A DNA stretch of 64,000 nt from Coprobacillaceae bacterium UN01-12pH3A (GTDB lineage Bacteria; Bacillota_I; Bacilli_A; Erysipelotrichales; Coprobacillaceae): the NCBI GenBank assembly GCA_027676805.1, contig JAQENU010000013.1:1-64000 (forward strand), read 5' to 3'. The notes beneath the pieces are model-generated. The model worked only from the letters and a program-made list of their open reading frames with translations, was not told where the DNA came from and did not search any database. Shown in pieces: positions 43,137-51,526 of this stretch (positions are counted from its first letter, which is position 1; each line of letters opens with the position of its first letter). A program made the position numbers and the translations under genes.

Positions 43137-44564
43137 TTACTTAACTGCAACCACTAAGTTTAAGAAGTTAGTAGATCCAACTTGTCCAGGGTTTCCACCT
43201 GTAACTAAGATTTTTTCTCCAGCTTCAACACCGAATTCTTTTGCTAATTCGATAGCATAAGGCACCATGTTTTCAACTTTTGTAACAGGTTCGCAAACAA
43301 TCGCATGAACTCCCCAGTTGATTGCTAAACGTTTCATTGTCATTACATGAGGTGTTGCCGCTAAAATTGGACAGCTAGGTCTGAATCTTGAGATTCTTTG
43401 AGCTGTACGTCCTGATTCAGTGAAAGCCACAATAGCCGCTACATTGAATTTGTTGGCAATTTCTGTCACTGACATGCAGATTGCTTCATCAGAATCATCA
43501 TGTTTTGCAGTTCTTTCAGCTTTTCTGAATAATGATCCATGATCTAAAGCAGTTTCTGTTTTCATTGCTACTTTAGCCATAGTTTGAACAGCTTCTAATG
43601 GGTAATTCCCTTGAGCAGATTCTCCTGATAACATAACGGCATCACTACCATCAAAGATTGCATTGGCAACATCTGATACTTCTGCGCGTGTTGGTCTAGG
43701 ATTCATTTGCATACTTTCTAACATTTGCGTAGCTGTAATAACCACTTTACCAACTGCATTACATTTTCTGATTAATTCTTTTTGGATCAATGGTACATCT
43801 TCAGCAGGAACTTCTACTCCAAGGTCACCACGGGCAACCATGATTCCGTCTGCTACTTCTAAGATTTCATCCATGTTTTCAACACCTTCGCTGTTTTCGA
43901 TCTTAGCGATGATTTGAACGTCAGGACGTCCGTTTTTGTCTAATAATGCTCTTACTTGTTTCACATCATCAGCACGTCTTACGAATGAAGCCGCTACATA
44001 GTTAATTCCTTGTTCACATCCGAAAGTGATATCGCTGATATCTTTTTCAGATAAGTAATCAAATCCTAATTTAATTCCTGGAACATTGATTCCACGTTTG
44101 TTTTTAACTGCTCCGTCATTTAAACAAGTCGTGATGATGTCTTTTCCTTCTACTTTTTCAACACGTAATTCTACTTGTCCGTCATTTACTAAGATAATTC
44201 CGCCAGGAATAACATCTTGGTATAATCCTTTATAAGAAATTGAGAAACGATCACTTGTTCCTTCAACATCTTCAAAGCATACAACAGAAGTTTGACCTTT
44301 TTTGAATTGGGCTACGCCCCCTTCGAAATCTCCCGTTCTGATTTCCGGTCCTTTAGTATCTAATAAAATAGCACATTCTTTTCCAGTTTCAGCCTTAATT
44401 GCTTTTACAGTTTTAATACGTCCGCCATGTTCGTCGAAATCTCCATGTGAGAAGTTTAAACGCATAACGTTCATCCCAGCATCGATTAAGCTTTCTAAAA
44501 TTTCTCTTGGTTCTGAAGCAGGACCAATCGTACATACCATTTTAGTCTTTTTAATAGGTTGCAT
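43137..44564 (-). CDS. pyk: Pyruvate kinase
   Basis: Converts phosphoenolpyruvate and ADP to pyruvate and ATP. It begins KKTKMVCTIGPAS, contains MNVMRLNFSHGDF, the signature IIAKIENSEGVENMDEI with the catalytic Lys, MVARGDLGVEV and ATQMLESMQMNPRPTRAEVSDVANA. The C-terminal allosteric domain is complete. At 475 residues it lacks the extra C-terminal PEP-utiliser domain found in Bacillus Pyk. It follows pfkA by 31 bases in one operon. Confidence 0.98.
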   Translation of the reverse strand: MQPIKKTKMVCTIGPASEPREILESLIDAGMNVMRLNFSHGDFDEHGGRIKTVKAIKAETGKECAILLDTKGPEIRTGDFEGGVAQFKKGQTSVVCFEDVEGTSDRFSISYKGLYQDVIPGGIILVNDGQVELRVEKVEGKDIITTCLNDGAVKNKRGINVPGIKLGFDYLSEKDISDITFGCEQGINYVAASFVRRADDVKQVRALLDKNGRPDVQIIAKIENSEGVENMDEILEVADGIMVARGDLGVEVPAEDVPLIQKELIRKCNAVGKVVITATQMLESMQMNPRPTRAEVSDVANAIFDGSDAVMLSGESAQGNYPLEAVQTMAKVAMKTETALDHGSLFRKAERTAKHDDSDEAICMSVTEIANKFNVAAIVAFTESGRTAQRISRFRPSCPILAATPHVMTMKRLAINWGVHAIVCEPVTKVENMVPYAIELAKEFGVEAGEKILVTGGNPGQVGSTNFLNLVVAVK

Positions 44565-44595
44565 TTCTTTTTCTCCTTTTTATTTTAGCTTTATA

Positions 44596-45549
44596 TTAAC
44601 GAAGTTTCTGATATTCTTCGTGAATATACAAATTGTAATAGTTTTCGCTTAACGCTTTTTCTATCGGTAATAACACGATCATTTCATCTTTTAAGCAGGT
44701 GCATTCTCCATCATGTCCGTCATTTAAAGCATCGACAGCATATAAACCGCAGCGTGCTGCCAATAAGCGATCACGCGCACTTGGATTGCCCCCTCTTTGA
44801 AGGTAGCCAAGAACACTGCCGCGGCATTCAATTCCGGATAACTTTTCCAGACGTGCAGCCAGCTCATGTACATTTAATACATTTTCACTGATTAGGATCA
44901 TACATTCATCTTTACGTTTTATCGAATCAATAACGAGGTCCTTTAATGCCATTTCATCTACGTTTGTCTCTGCCGTAATCACTGCATCGACATTCCCTGA
45001 AATTGCCCCATATACAGCAAGATCACTGCAATGGCGCCCCATTACTTCAACAAGCAGACAGCGCTCGTGGCTGCGAATCGTGTCTTTCAGCTGATCAATG
45101 CAATGGACAATCGTATTGAACGCACTGTCAAATCCAATTGTAAATTGAGTTCCCGAAATATCGTTATCAATGGTACCCGGTACACCAATAGTCGGCATCC
45201 CTGCTTTAGATAAAGCGAGAGCCCCTAAATAGCTGCCGTCACCGCCAATCACAATAATACCGTCAATCCCCGCTTCACGGGCTTTTTGAGCAGCCGCTTC
45301 CACATACTCTGTTTGTTTAAATTCTATAAAACGTGAAGATTTTAGAATTGTTCCCCCTGTTGAGGCACTTTGACTTGTTTTGTCACTATGTAGTTTCACA
45401 AAACGTCCTTCGTACAATCCTTTAAAACCGCCAATCACTCCAACTGGCTCAATATTTAAATTCGCACATCGAAGACATATTGCGTGGATGACACTGTTCA
45501 TTCCCGGAGCATCTCCGCCGGAAGTTAAAACTGCCACTTTTTTCATCAT
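44596..45549 (-). CDS. pfkA: ATP-dependent 6-phosphofructokinase
   Basis: Phosphorylates fructose-6-phosphate to fructose-1,6-bisphosphate. The 317-residue sequence has VAVLTSGGDAPGMNSVI, the ATP-binding GGDGSYLGA with Gly at the position typical of ATP rather than PPi enzymes, the catalytic PGTIDNDISGTQFTIGFDSA and EVMGRHCSDLA. LGYLQRGGNPSARDR closes the effector site. Two adjacent ATGs follow GAGGTG; either could be used. It leads the pfkA-pyk operon. Confidence 0.97.
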   Translation of the reverse strand: MMKKVAVLTSGGDAPGMNSVIHAICLRCANLNIEPVGVIGGFKGLYEGRFVKLHSDKTSQSASTGGTILKSSRFIEFKQTEYVEAAAQKAREAGIDGIIVIGGDGSYLGALALSKAGMPTIGVPGTIDNDISGTQFTIGFDSAFNTIVHCIDQLKDTIRSHERCLLVEVMGRHCSDLAVYGAISGNVDAVITAETNVDEMALKDLVIDSIKRKDECMILISENVLNVHELAARLEKLSGIECRGSVLGYLQRGGNPSARDRLLAARCGLYAVDALNDGHDGECTCLKDEMIVLLPIEKALSENYYNLYIHEEYQKLR

Positions 45550-45584
45550 ATGTTCACCTCATTAAGTTCTACAATCCCTCTGAT

Positions 45585-45612
45585 ATTTTATCATGATTTT
45601 TCTATTTTTCAA
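45585..45612 (-). promoter_or_regulatory. Promoter of the pfkA-pyk operon
   Basis: On the minus strand TTGAAA (45612-45607), 16 bases and TAAAAT (45590-45585) form a good sigma-A promoter, 36 bases before the start codon. Confidence 0.6.
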
Positions 45613-45628
45613 CATCTAAATAATAATT

Positions 45629-46528
45629 TCACATATTAAATTTAGCTGATTTTAACTCCATAATCATGCTAACCGCTTTCATTTTTTCAATTAATCGCTC
45701 TACTTTAATTGTATCCCCTTTTTGCTTAGATAAAACATAATATTTTTTTAATTCATCTAAACTGTAGACACTGGTAAAAAAGGTCGGCAGTTTTCTTAAA
45801 GCACGCTCATTAATAATAGCACTCAATACTTCATCACGAGACCATGCGGTGACATTTTCACCACCGATATCATCCAGCACTAAAACATCTACGCTTTTTA
45901 ACTGATGCATAAGATCTGATTTCCCATCATTATAAGAAAACTGTTCTTTTAATTCAGCGATCAGTCCCGGTACATTGACAAAACCACAGGGGATTTTCTT
46001 TAAAGCTAATCGATAAATTAAGGCAGCCATGACGGTTGTCTTTCCATTTTGAATCGGACCGTATAAATACAGCCCCTTGTTTCCTAAATTCAAAGCCAGC
46101 TTCTGACAAACCAGCAGCACGTCTTTACGCCCTGTCAGTTCCAATTCATCCAATGGGATATCAAAAATCGATTTAGGCATATTGCAAGGTTCAATCAGCT
46201 CCAAAGTATTGCGCTTAAGCTGACGCACTGCCTCTTTAGCACAGGGATGCATGCTTAATGCCACACGCTGATTTTCAAACTGCAGTGACATTTGATAGCC
46301 AAGGGTATTTTTAGGACACTGCTCGATACCGGGACAATGACGGCATACCTCCTTATCTTCATAATAATTGATTAATTCGATCCAGTAATCATCCATCATG
46401 CTTCTTTTCAACTGATACGTCTGCATGAATGACTGAATGAAAGGATCTTGACATAAGGCATCTAAGTTTTCTTTTTTCATCCTGTTGATTTCACTAGGTA
46501 GTTTTACTGCCTCACTTAATTTTTTCAT
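45629..46528 (-). CDS. dnaI: Primosomal helicase loader DnaI
   Basis: A 299-residue AAA+ ATPase that loads the replicative helicase onto DNA in Firmicutes. The N-terminal domain has a zinc-binding set (CRHCPGIEQCPKN and the later HPCAKE). The ATPase domain has Walker A GPIQNGKTT near 180, Walker B VLVLDDIGGE and a sensor FFTSVYSLDEL. It lies 12 bases after dnaB, its normal partner. Confidence 0.93.
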   Translation of the reverse strand: MKKLSEAVKLPSEINRMKKENLDALCQDPFIQSFMQTYQLKRSMMDDYWIELINYYEDKEVCRHCPGIEQCPKNTLGYQMSLQFENQRVALSMHPCAKEAVRQLKRNTLELIEPCNMPKSIFDIPLDELELTGRKDVLLVCQKLALNLGNKGLYLYGPIQNGKTTVMAALIYRLALKKIPCGFVNVPGLIAELKEQFSYNDGKSDLMHQLKSVDVLVLDDIGGENVTAWSRDEVLSAIINERALRKLPTFFTSVYSLDELKKYYVLSKQKGDTIKVERLIEKMKAVSMIMELKSAKFNM

Positions 46529-46540
46529 AGGTCCTCCTTA

Positions 46541-47833
46541 TTAGATACTTTTAAGCAGTGCGCGTAATTCTTCATCTGAAATATCATTTTCTTCCAAATG
46601 CTGATCTTCTTTTACGGCCTGTAATTTCTTTTCTGCTTGCTGATCTTTAAACCATTCCGGTGTAATATCCTGATTATTTTTATTTTTATAGCGAATGTAG
46701 TTTTTAGCTTCCTGCATTGCCTGTTCAACCGTGTGAATATTCTTACGTTTCCAAGTCGCGCCTATTGATTCAACAAAATCACGTGAAATGCGCTCATCAT
46801 TTTGTGACCATGTCAGTTCCAGCAAAACATTGACGACCCCCGGTTCCAGGTTAAGATCGACCATTAACTTTTCGATGATGACTAAATCTCTTCGCACCGG
46901 TTTCCCCCCCTGTTTCTTTTCAATCAGTTTATACGGGGACCATGTTTCCAGTTGCTGAATATGACGTGATTTAGCGTTATCCGCCTGCTTAGAAGAAGAA
47001 AAGTTAATTGGCTGCTGGTGATAAATGCGGCTGAAGCTGCGCGGTGATTCAAGATCATTGTAATCTCTTACCTTTTTAGCTAACACATCTAAATTGATGC
47101 GCTGATGGTCAATCGCATCATAAACGAGCTGTGCCATCTGCTGACCACTGATATGATAAGCTAATCCCAGCTGCTTGACTTTTGTTTCAACGGCCGGCGT
47201 GATCCATTTTCTTCGTACCTGCAATTCCTGAAGCTGCTTGTAGAAAAGATCTAAAGGATAATCCATCACGGGTGCTTTACTTTCTTCTTTACGGTAATTC
47301 CCTTTATATTTTAGGATCTGTGACCCTTCTGTTGAGGTTTCATCAATGAAGAAAACTTCTTCGAAATTAGCCGTCACTTCATCATAGCCGTTCAAATCAA
47401 TCTCCGGCAGACGGAACAAAAAACGGGTTTTATCATATTCCAATGATCCTAATGTACGATAAAGCAGCACATTCAACAAATCATTTTGAAAGAATTGCTG
47501 TGGACTCATCGGCATCAGCAATTCATAAAGATATTTGGTCATCTCCGATTCATAACGAATATAGCTTTTCACTAATCCGATTGCTTCTAGTTTTTTCATA
47601 TTCTCTTTAACCTGATGTAAAGACAGTGACGTATAAGAAGAGATGCGGCTGTGATTCGATTCTATCGACAGCATTTTCATCACATCCACTTCAGAATATA
47701 AATACATATACAGACCATATGCTTTTGCCCCAATGATAGGCTGATAAAGCTGCGATAAAACACTGTAGGATAAAGGTGATAACTGTCCCATCGCATAGAC
47801 TTGGTAACGATCACAGCTTAATAGTTCTCCCAT
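46541..47833 (-). CDS. dnaB: Replication initiation and membrane attachment protein DnaB
   Basis: A 430-residue Gram-positive primosome protein, not the E. coli DnaB helicase. It contains the N-terminal winged-helix domain (about 20-120, LSVLSQLYQPIIG-like segment SVLSQLYQPIIGAKAYGLY) and the C-terminal DnaB/DnaD domain with LEPGVVNVLLELTWSQNDERISRDFVESIGATWKRKNI. It helps load helicase with DnaD and DnaI. Its start overlaps the end of coaE by 16 bases. Confidence 0.92.
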   Translation of the reverse strand: MGELLSCDRYQVYAMGQLSPLSYSVLSQLYQPIIGAKAYGLYMYLYSEVDVMKMLSIESNHSRISSYTSLSLHQVKENMKKLEAIGLVKSYIRYESEMTKYLYELLMPMSPQQFFQNDLLNVLLYRTLGSLEYDKTRFLFRLPEIDLNGYDEVTANFEEVFFIDETSTEGSQILKYKGNYRKEESKAPVMDYPLDLFYKQLQELQVRRKWITPAVETKVKQLGLAYHISGQQMAQLVYDAIDHQRINLDVLAKKVRDYNDLESPRSFSRIYHQQPINFSSSKQADNAKSRHIQQLETWSPYKLIEKKQGGKPVRRDLVIIEKLMVDLNLEPGVVNVLLELTWSQNDERISRDFVESIGATWKRKNIHTVEQAMQEAKNYIRYKNKNNQDITPEWFKDQQAEKKLQAVKEDQHLEENDISDEELRALLKSI

Positions 47834-48417
47834 GAAATGTCTCCTTTCTTTAATTCTCGAATAAATTGATCAGCTTGTTTAATCAAATTTTCATAACTTC
47901 CATTATTATCAATTATATAATTTGCTTTTTGTTTTTTTTCTGTTAACGGCATTTGTGAATCAATCCGTGCCTTTGCTTCTGCTATAGATAAGGCGTTTCG
48001 TTTTCGCAGACGTTCTAACTGTACCTGCTCATCTACATAAACCACTAGAATCCGATCACACAGATATTCTAAGCCGGCTTCATAAAGCAAAGGAATATCC
48101 AAAAACAGCCATTCCTCTTTACTGTTTTCAATGGCTTCTTTCATCTTGTTGATGACATAAGGATGAACAATGCCTTCTAACTGCGCCTGAGCTTTTTTAT
48201 CATTAAAAATGATGGTCCCTAACTTTGCCCGATCAATATTTCCCGACCCATCCATGCAGTCAAACAATTGATGTACCTGCTGGATACAGCTCTTATCCAC
48301 TGTTAAAGCATCTCTTGACAGCTGATCGGCATCCACCACAAAAAAACCCTTCTCTTTTAAATATTGACTTACTGTACTCTTTCCTGATGCGATCCCGCCG
48401 GTAATTCCTATAATCAT
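47818..48417 (-). CDS. coaE: Dephospho-CoA kinase
   Basis: Final step of coenzyme A synthesis: phosphorylates dephospho-CoA. The 199-residue protein has the P-loop IGITGGIASGKSTV, VVDADQLSRDA, HPYVINKM, FLDIPLLYEAGLEYLCD and VYVDEQVQLERLRKRN. It heads the coaE-dnaB-dnaI operon, an order common in Bacillota where polA-mutM usually precede it directly. Here a divergent EAL-domain gene lies between them. Confidence 0.96.
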   Translation of the reverse strand: MIIGITGGIASGKSTVSQYLKEKGFFVVDADQLSRDALTVDKSCIQQVHQLFDCMDGSGNIDRAKLGTIIFNDKKAQAQLEGIVHPYVINKMKEAIENSKEEWLFLDIPLLYEAGLEYLCDRILVVYVDEQVQLERLRKRNALSIAEAKARIDSQMPLTEKKQKANYIIDNNGSYENLIKQADQFIRELKKGDISWENY

Positions 48418-48561
48418 CTTCTCACCACCATTTTCTACATTATAAACAAATTCTTCTCTACACGCAATTCTTCATCATAAAAAAACAAAGTTGAACCCAT
48501 TATGAATTTTCAGTTAAATTTATCAACCCCCTTTAAAACAATATCTCCCTCTCATAAAAAG

Positions 48562-48570
48562 TGCTATAAT
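48562..48570 (+). promoter_or_regulatory. Extended -10 promoter of the PAS-GGDEF-EAL gene
   Basis: TGCTATAAT forms an extended -10 element 25 bases before the ATG at 48596, with AAGGAGG between them. No clear -35 is seen. Confidence 0.5.
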
Positions 48571-48595
48571 ATTATATTATCAAGGAGGTAATATC

Positions 48596-50677
48596 ATGGA
48601 CCAGCAACCTGCAAAATTGTCCAAAGATTTAGAATACCAATATTTAATGGAAGGTCTCAATGCCAGTGTCAGTAAGCATTTATTAGATGAGCATTTTACT
48701 TTGGTAGCGGCCAATGACCGCTATTATGAACTCTTTGGCTATACAAAAGAAGAATATGAGAACCTGTTCCACAATCGTCCTGATTTATTTTATAAAGACA
48801 GTCCCGATGAATGGAACAGACTCTGTACAGTGGTTATCGATGCTTTAGAAAATAATAAGGGTGGGTATGAATACATCGGCCGCATGAAACATAAAAACGG
48901 AACAAAATTATGGATTCGCATTACTGCTGTTTTTATAGATGAATATGTCAACGGTTCTCAGATTTCTTATTCCATCATGAGTGATATGACCAGCGTGATG
49001 CAGACAAAGATTGAAAAAGATGTCATACAGGATAACTTTCCCGGTCTTATAGCGAAGTATCGCCTTACCCAAAACGCTCTCAATTTCTTAGATGGCAATC
49101 AAAGCTTTTATGCTTTCTTTAATCAAGAGCGCTCGTTTTATCTCAAAGATTTAAAATATAATAAAGCCTTACATGAAGTAATTGAGGTTTTACCGTTGTT
49201 AAGGAAAGGAAAAAATGTCACTTTTACAATTTCTCCAATGAATCAGGATGGGGAACAATGCTTTTTAAAGATCAATGCTCAATGTGTTGATTGGATTGAT
49301 AAGGATCCTGTTTATTTACTCATCTACACAGACGTAACGGAGATCACTAAGAAAAATAAACAGTTGGAAGAATACAATCAAAGTTTGCATACGCTGGCTT
49401 TCTCTGATGAAATCACTAAAGGATTCAACCGCCGTAAATTTGATTTAGTTGCCGGGGACCTGATTCGAACTGCTGCACCAGGTACTTACAGTATTATTTG
49501 GCTGAACCTGCAAAAATTTAAACTGTTGAATGATATTGGCGGTGTGGAAGCCGGGGATCAGGCATTAAGCTATATTCATCGTATAATCAAGGAGCATTTG
49601 CAAGACGAGGAGTGTCTGACACGTATCTTTTCCGATAACTTTGTCATTCTTTTAAAAACAATCCATCCTAAAATTATTGAAGATCGTCTCAATACTATTA
49701 TTCGGGATATCAACAGCTATAACGATAAAAATATATATAAATATTATCTGACATTTAATGCCGGCATCTATCATATTAATGACCCCCAAATGCCGGTGAC
49801 CTCAATCGAGGACTATGCCCATGCGGCAATCAAGAGTGATCATTCTATAAGAGAAGGTATGTGTCTTTACAGTTATTATATTGATACCATCCGTACTCAA
49901 ATGCTTGATGAAAAAAATATTGAAAACAAAATGCGGGATGCTTTAAAAAACCAAGAATTTGAAGTTTACCTTCAGCCTAAGTATGAGGTTGAAACAAATA
50001 TCATCGCAGGAGCAGAAGCCTTAATTCGCTGGAATGATCCGCAATACGGGCTGATTCCACCCAATGATTTTATTCCCCTCTTTGAATCCAACGGCTTTAT
50101 CATTCAGCTGGATCTTTTTGTATTTGAAAATGTGTGTCAGCTGCTGCAGCGCTGGCTGAAAGAGGGTCAGCCCTTAATCCCTATTTCTGTCAATATGTCA
50201 AGACTTCACTTTAAAAATAAAGATTTCTTAAATCGCTATAAAGAAATTCAAAATCATTATCAGGTTCCTTCTCAATATTTAGAAATTGAACTCACTGAAA
50301 CGATGGTATATGAAAATCCACAGGCTTTTATTACCATTATTGAGGAAATTCACAAAGCTGGTTTTAGATGCTCTATGGATGATTTTGGCAGTGGATATTC
50401 AAGCTTGAATACCCTTAAAGACATCGATGTCGATTCAATCAAATTAGATAAAGCTTTCTTTTCTTCACAAAAGATGGAAAACGAAAAAGAAAATATTATT
50501 ATTCAAAGTATGCTGGAAATGGCAAAGGATTTAAAAATGACAACGGTTGCGGAAGGAATTGAAACGATCGATCAAGTTGAATTTCTGCGTCATTCGCCAT
50601 GTCATCTGATTCAAGGATATTATTTTTCTAAACCGCTTCCGATCTCTTCTTTTGAATCATTATATCTCAAAAAATAA
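48596..50677 (+). CDS. PAS-GGDEF-EAL protein, probable cyclic-di-GMP phosphodiesterase
   Basis: A 693-residue signalling protein without membrane segments. A PAS domain (about 15-145, DRYYELFGYTKEEY) is followed by a second sensory region (150-260). A GGDEF-fold domain follows (about 275-430) whose active-site loop reads RIFSDNFVILL near residue 343, so cyclase activity is lost. The EAL domain (about 440-693) is intact: EALIRW (Glu474), LEIELTETMV, MDDFGSGYSSL, the following IKLDK and VAEGIET. It should hydrolyse c-di-GMP. It is the only gene on this strand within the replication gene block and ends at a strong terminator. Confidence 0.92.
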   Translation: MDQQPAKLSKDLEYQYLMEGLNASVSKHLLDEHFTLVAANDRYYELFGYTKEEYENLFHNRPDLFYKDSPDEWNRLCTVVIDALENNKGGYEYIGRMKHKNGTKLWIRITAVFIDEYVNGSQISYSIMSDMTSVMQTKIEKDVIQDNFPGLIAKYRLTQNALNFLDGNQSFYAFFNQERSFYLKDLKYNKALHEVIEVLPLLRKGKNVTFTISPMNQDGEQCFLKINAQCVDWIDKDPVYLLIYTDVTEITKKNKQLEEYNQSLHTLAFSDEITKGFNRRKFDLVAGDLIRTAAPGTYSIIWLNLQKFKLLNDIGGVEAGDQALSYIHRIIKEHLQDEECLTRIFSDNFVILLKTIHPKIIEDRLNTIIRDINSYNDKNIYKYYLTFNAGIYHINDPQMPVTSIEDYAHAAIKSDHSIREGMCLYSYYIDTIRTQMLDEKNIENKMRDALKNQEFEVYLQPKYEVETNIIAGAEALIRWNDPQYGLIPPNDFIPLFESNGFIIQLDLFVFENVCQLLQRWLKEGQPLIPISVNMSRLHFKNKDFLNRYKEIQNHYQVPSQYLEIELTETMVYENPQAFITIIEEIHKAGFRCSMDDFGSGYSSLNTLKDIDVDSIKLDKAFFSSQKMENEKENIIIQSMLEMAKDLKMTTVAEGIETIDQVEFLRHSPCHLIQGYYFSKPLPISSFESLYLKK

Positions 50678-50704
50678 AGGAATCCACTCGGATTCCTTTT
50701 TTAT
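50675..50704. terminator. Bidirectional terminator between EAL gene and mutM
   Basis: Stem AAGGAATCC/GGATTCCTT (50677-50685 with 50690-50698) has a four-base loop and is flanked by A and T runs. Confidence 0.88.
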
Positions 50705-51519
50705 GTTTTCTTACGCTGGCATTTCTTACAATAGTAAGTCCCACGTCCGCCTACTTGAATCTTTTCAATCGGACTGCCGCAAATTGGGCAAGGTGCTCCC
50801 TTTTTGCCATGGACATTTAAACGCACTTGAAATAAGCCGTCAATACCGTTTGCGCTAAAGGTATGAATGGTCGTTCCTCCTTGAGCAATCGCTTCATTTA
50901 GTACCTCAATGGAGATTGACACTAATTCTTTAACCCGTTTTAATGTCAGATGATTAGCGGGAGCAGTAGGATTGATCTTCATTCTAAAACAAATTTCATT
51001 AGCGTAGATATTGCCAATGCCTAAGATAATCGACTGATCAAGCAGGACTTCTTTAATTGGTCTTCCGGTCTTTTTAAGAAGCTGATATAAATTCTTAGGA
51101 TCAATATCAAAAGGTTCTTTACCCAATTTTGAAAGGGGAAGCTCATTGCGGTAATGATGAACATTAACAAGCTTCATACGCCCAAACTTACGTGTGTCAT
51201 AATAACGCAAATCCAAATCATCATTTAAATGAAAGATGACATGACAATGCTTCGTATAGGGTGTTTCTTTAGGAACGATATAATATTTCCCTTCCATTCT
51301 CAAATGAGAGATAAAGGCATCATTTTCCAAGACAAAGATCAAATACTTGCCAACCCGGTCAATATCGGTAATTTTTTGATGTGTGACCTGCTGAATAAAC
51401 AGTTCGGTTTCATCTTCAATGATGGGGGCATAAAGGACTTCAATCGATTCAATCGTTCGATTAACGAGAGGTCCCTGCAAGGTTCTTCGGATCGTTTCAA
51501 CTTCTGGTAATTCTGGCAT
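50701..51519 (-). CDS. mutM: Formamidopyrimidine-DNA glycosylase
   Basis: Base-excision enzyme removing 8-oxoguanine and FaPy lesions. It starts MPELPEVETIRRTL (Pro2 and Glu3 catalytic), contains the helix-two-turn-helix VLLDQSIILGIGNIYANEICF, and ends with the zinc finger CPICG...YYCKKCQ near 245-268. At 272 residues it is complete. It lies seven bases after polA in the dnaE-polA-mutM operon. Confidence 0.97.
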   Translation of the reverse strand: MPELPEVETIRRTLQGPLVNRTIESIEVLYAPIIEDETELFIQQVTHQKITDIDRVGKYLIFVLENDAFISHLRMEGKYYIVPKETPYTKHCHVIFHLNDDLDLRYYDTRKFGRMKLVNVHHYRNELPLSKLGKEPFDIDPKNLYQLLKKTGRPIKEVLLDQSIILGIGNIYANEICFRMKINPTAPANHLTLKRVKELVSISIEVLNEAIAQGGTTIHTFSANGIDGLFQVRLNVHGKKGAPCPICGSPIEKIQVGGRGTYYCKKCQRKKT

Positions 51520-51526
51520 CGTTCAC

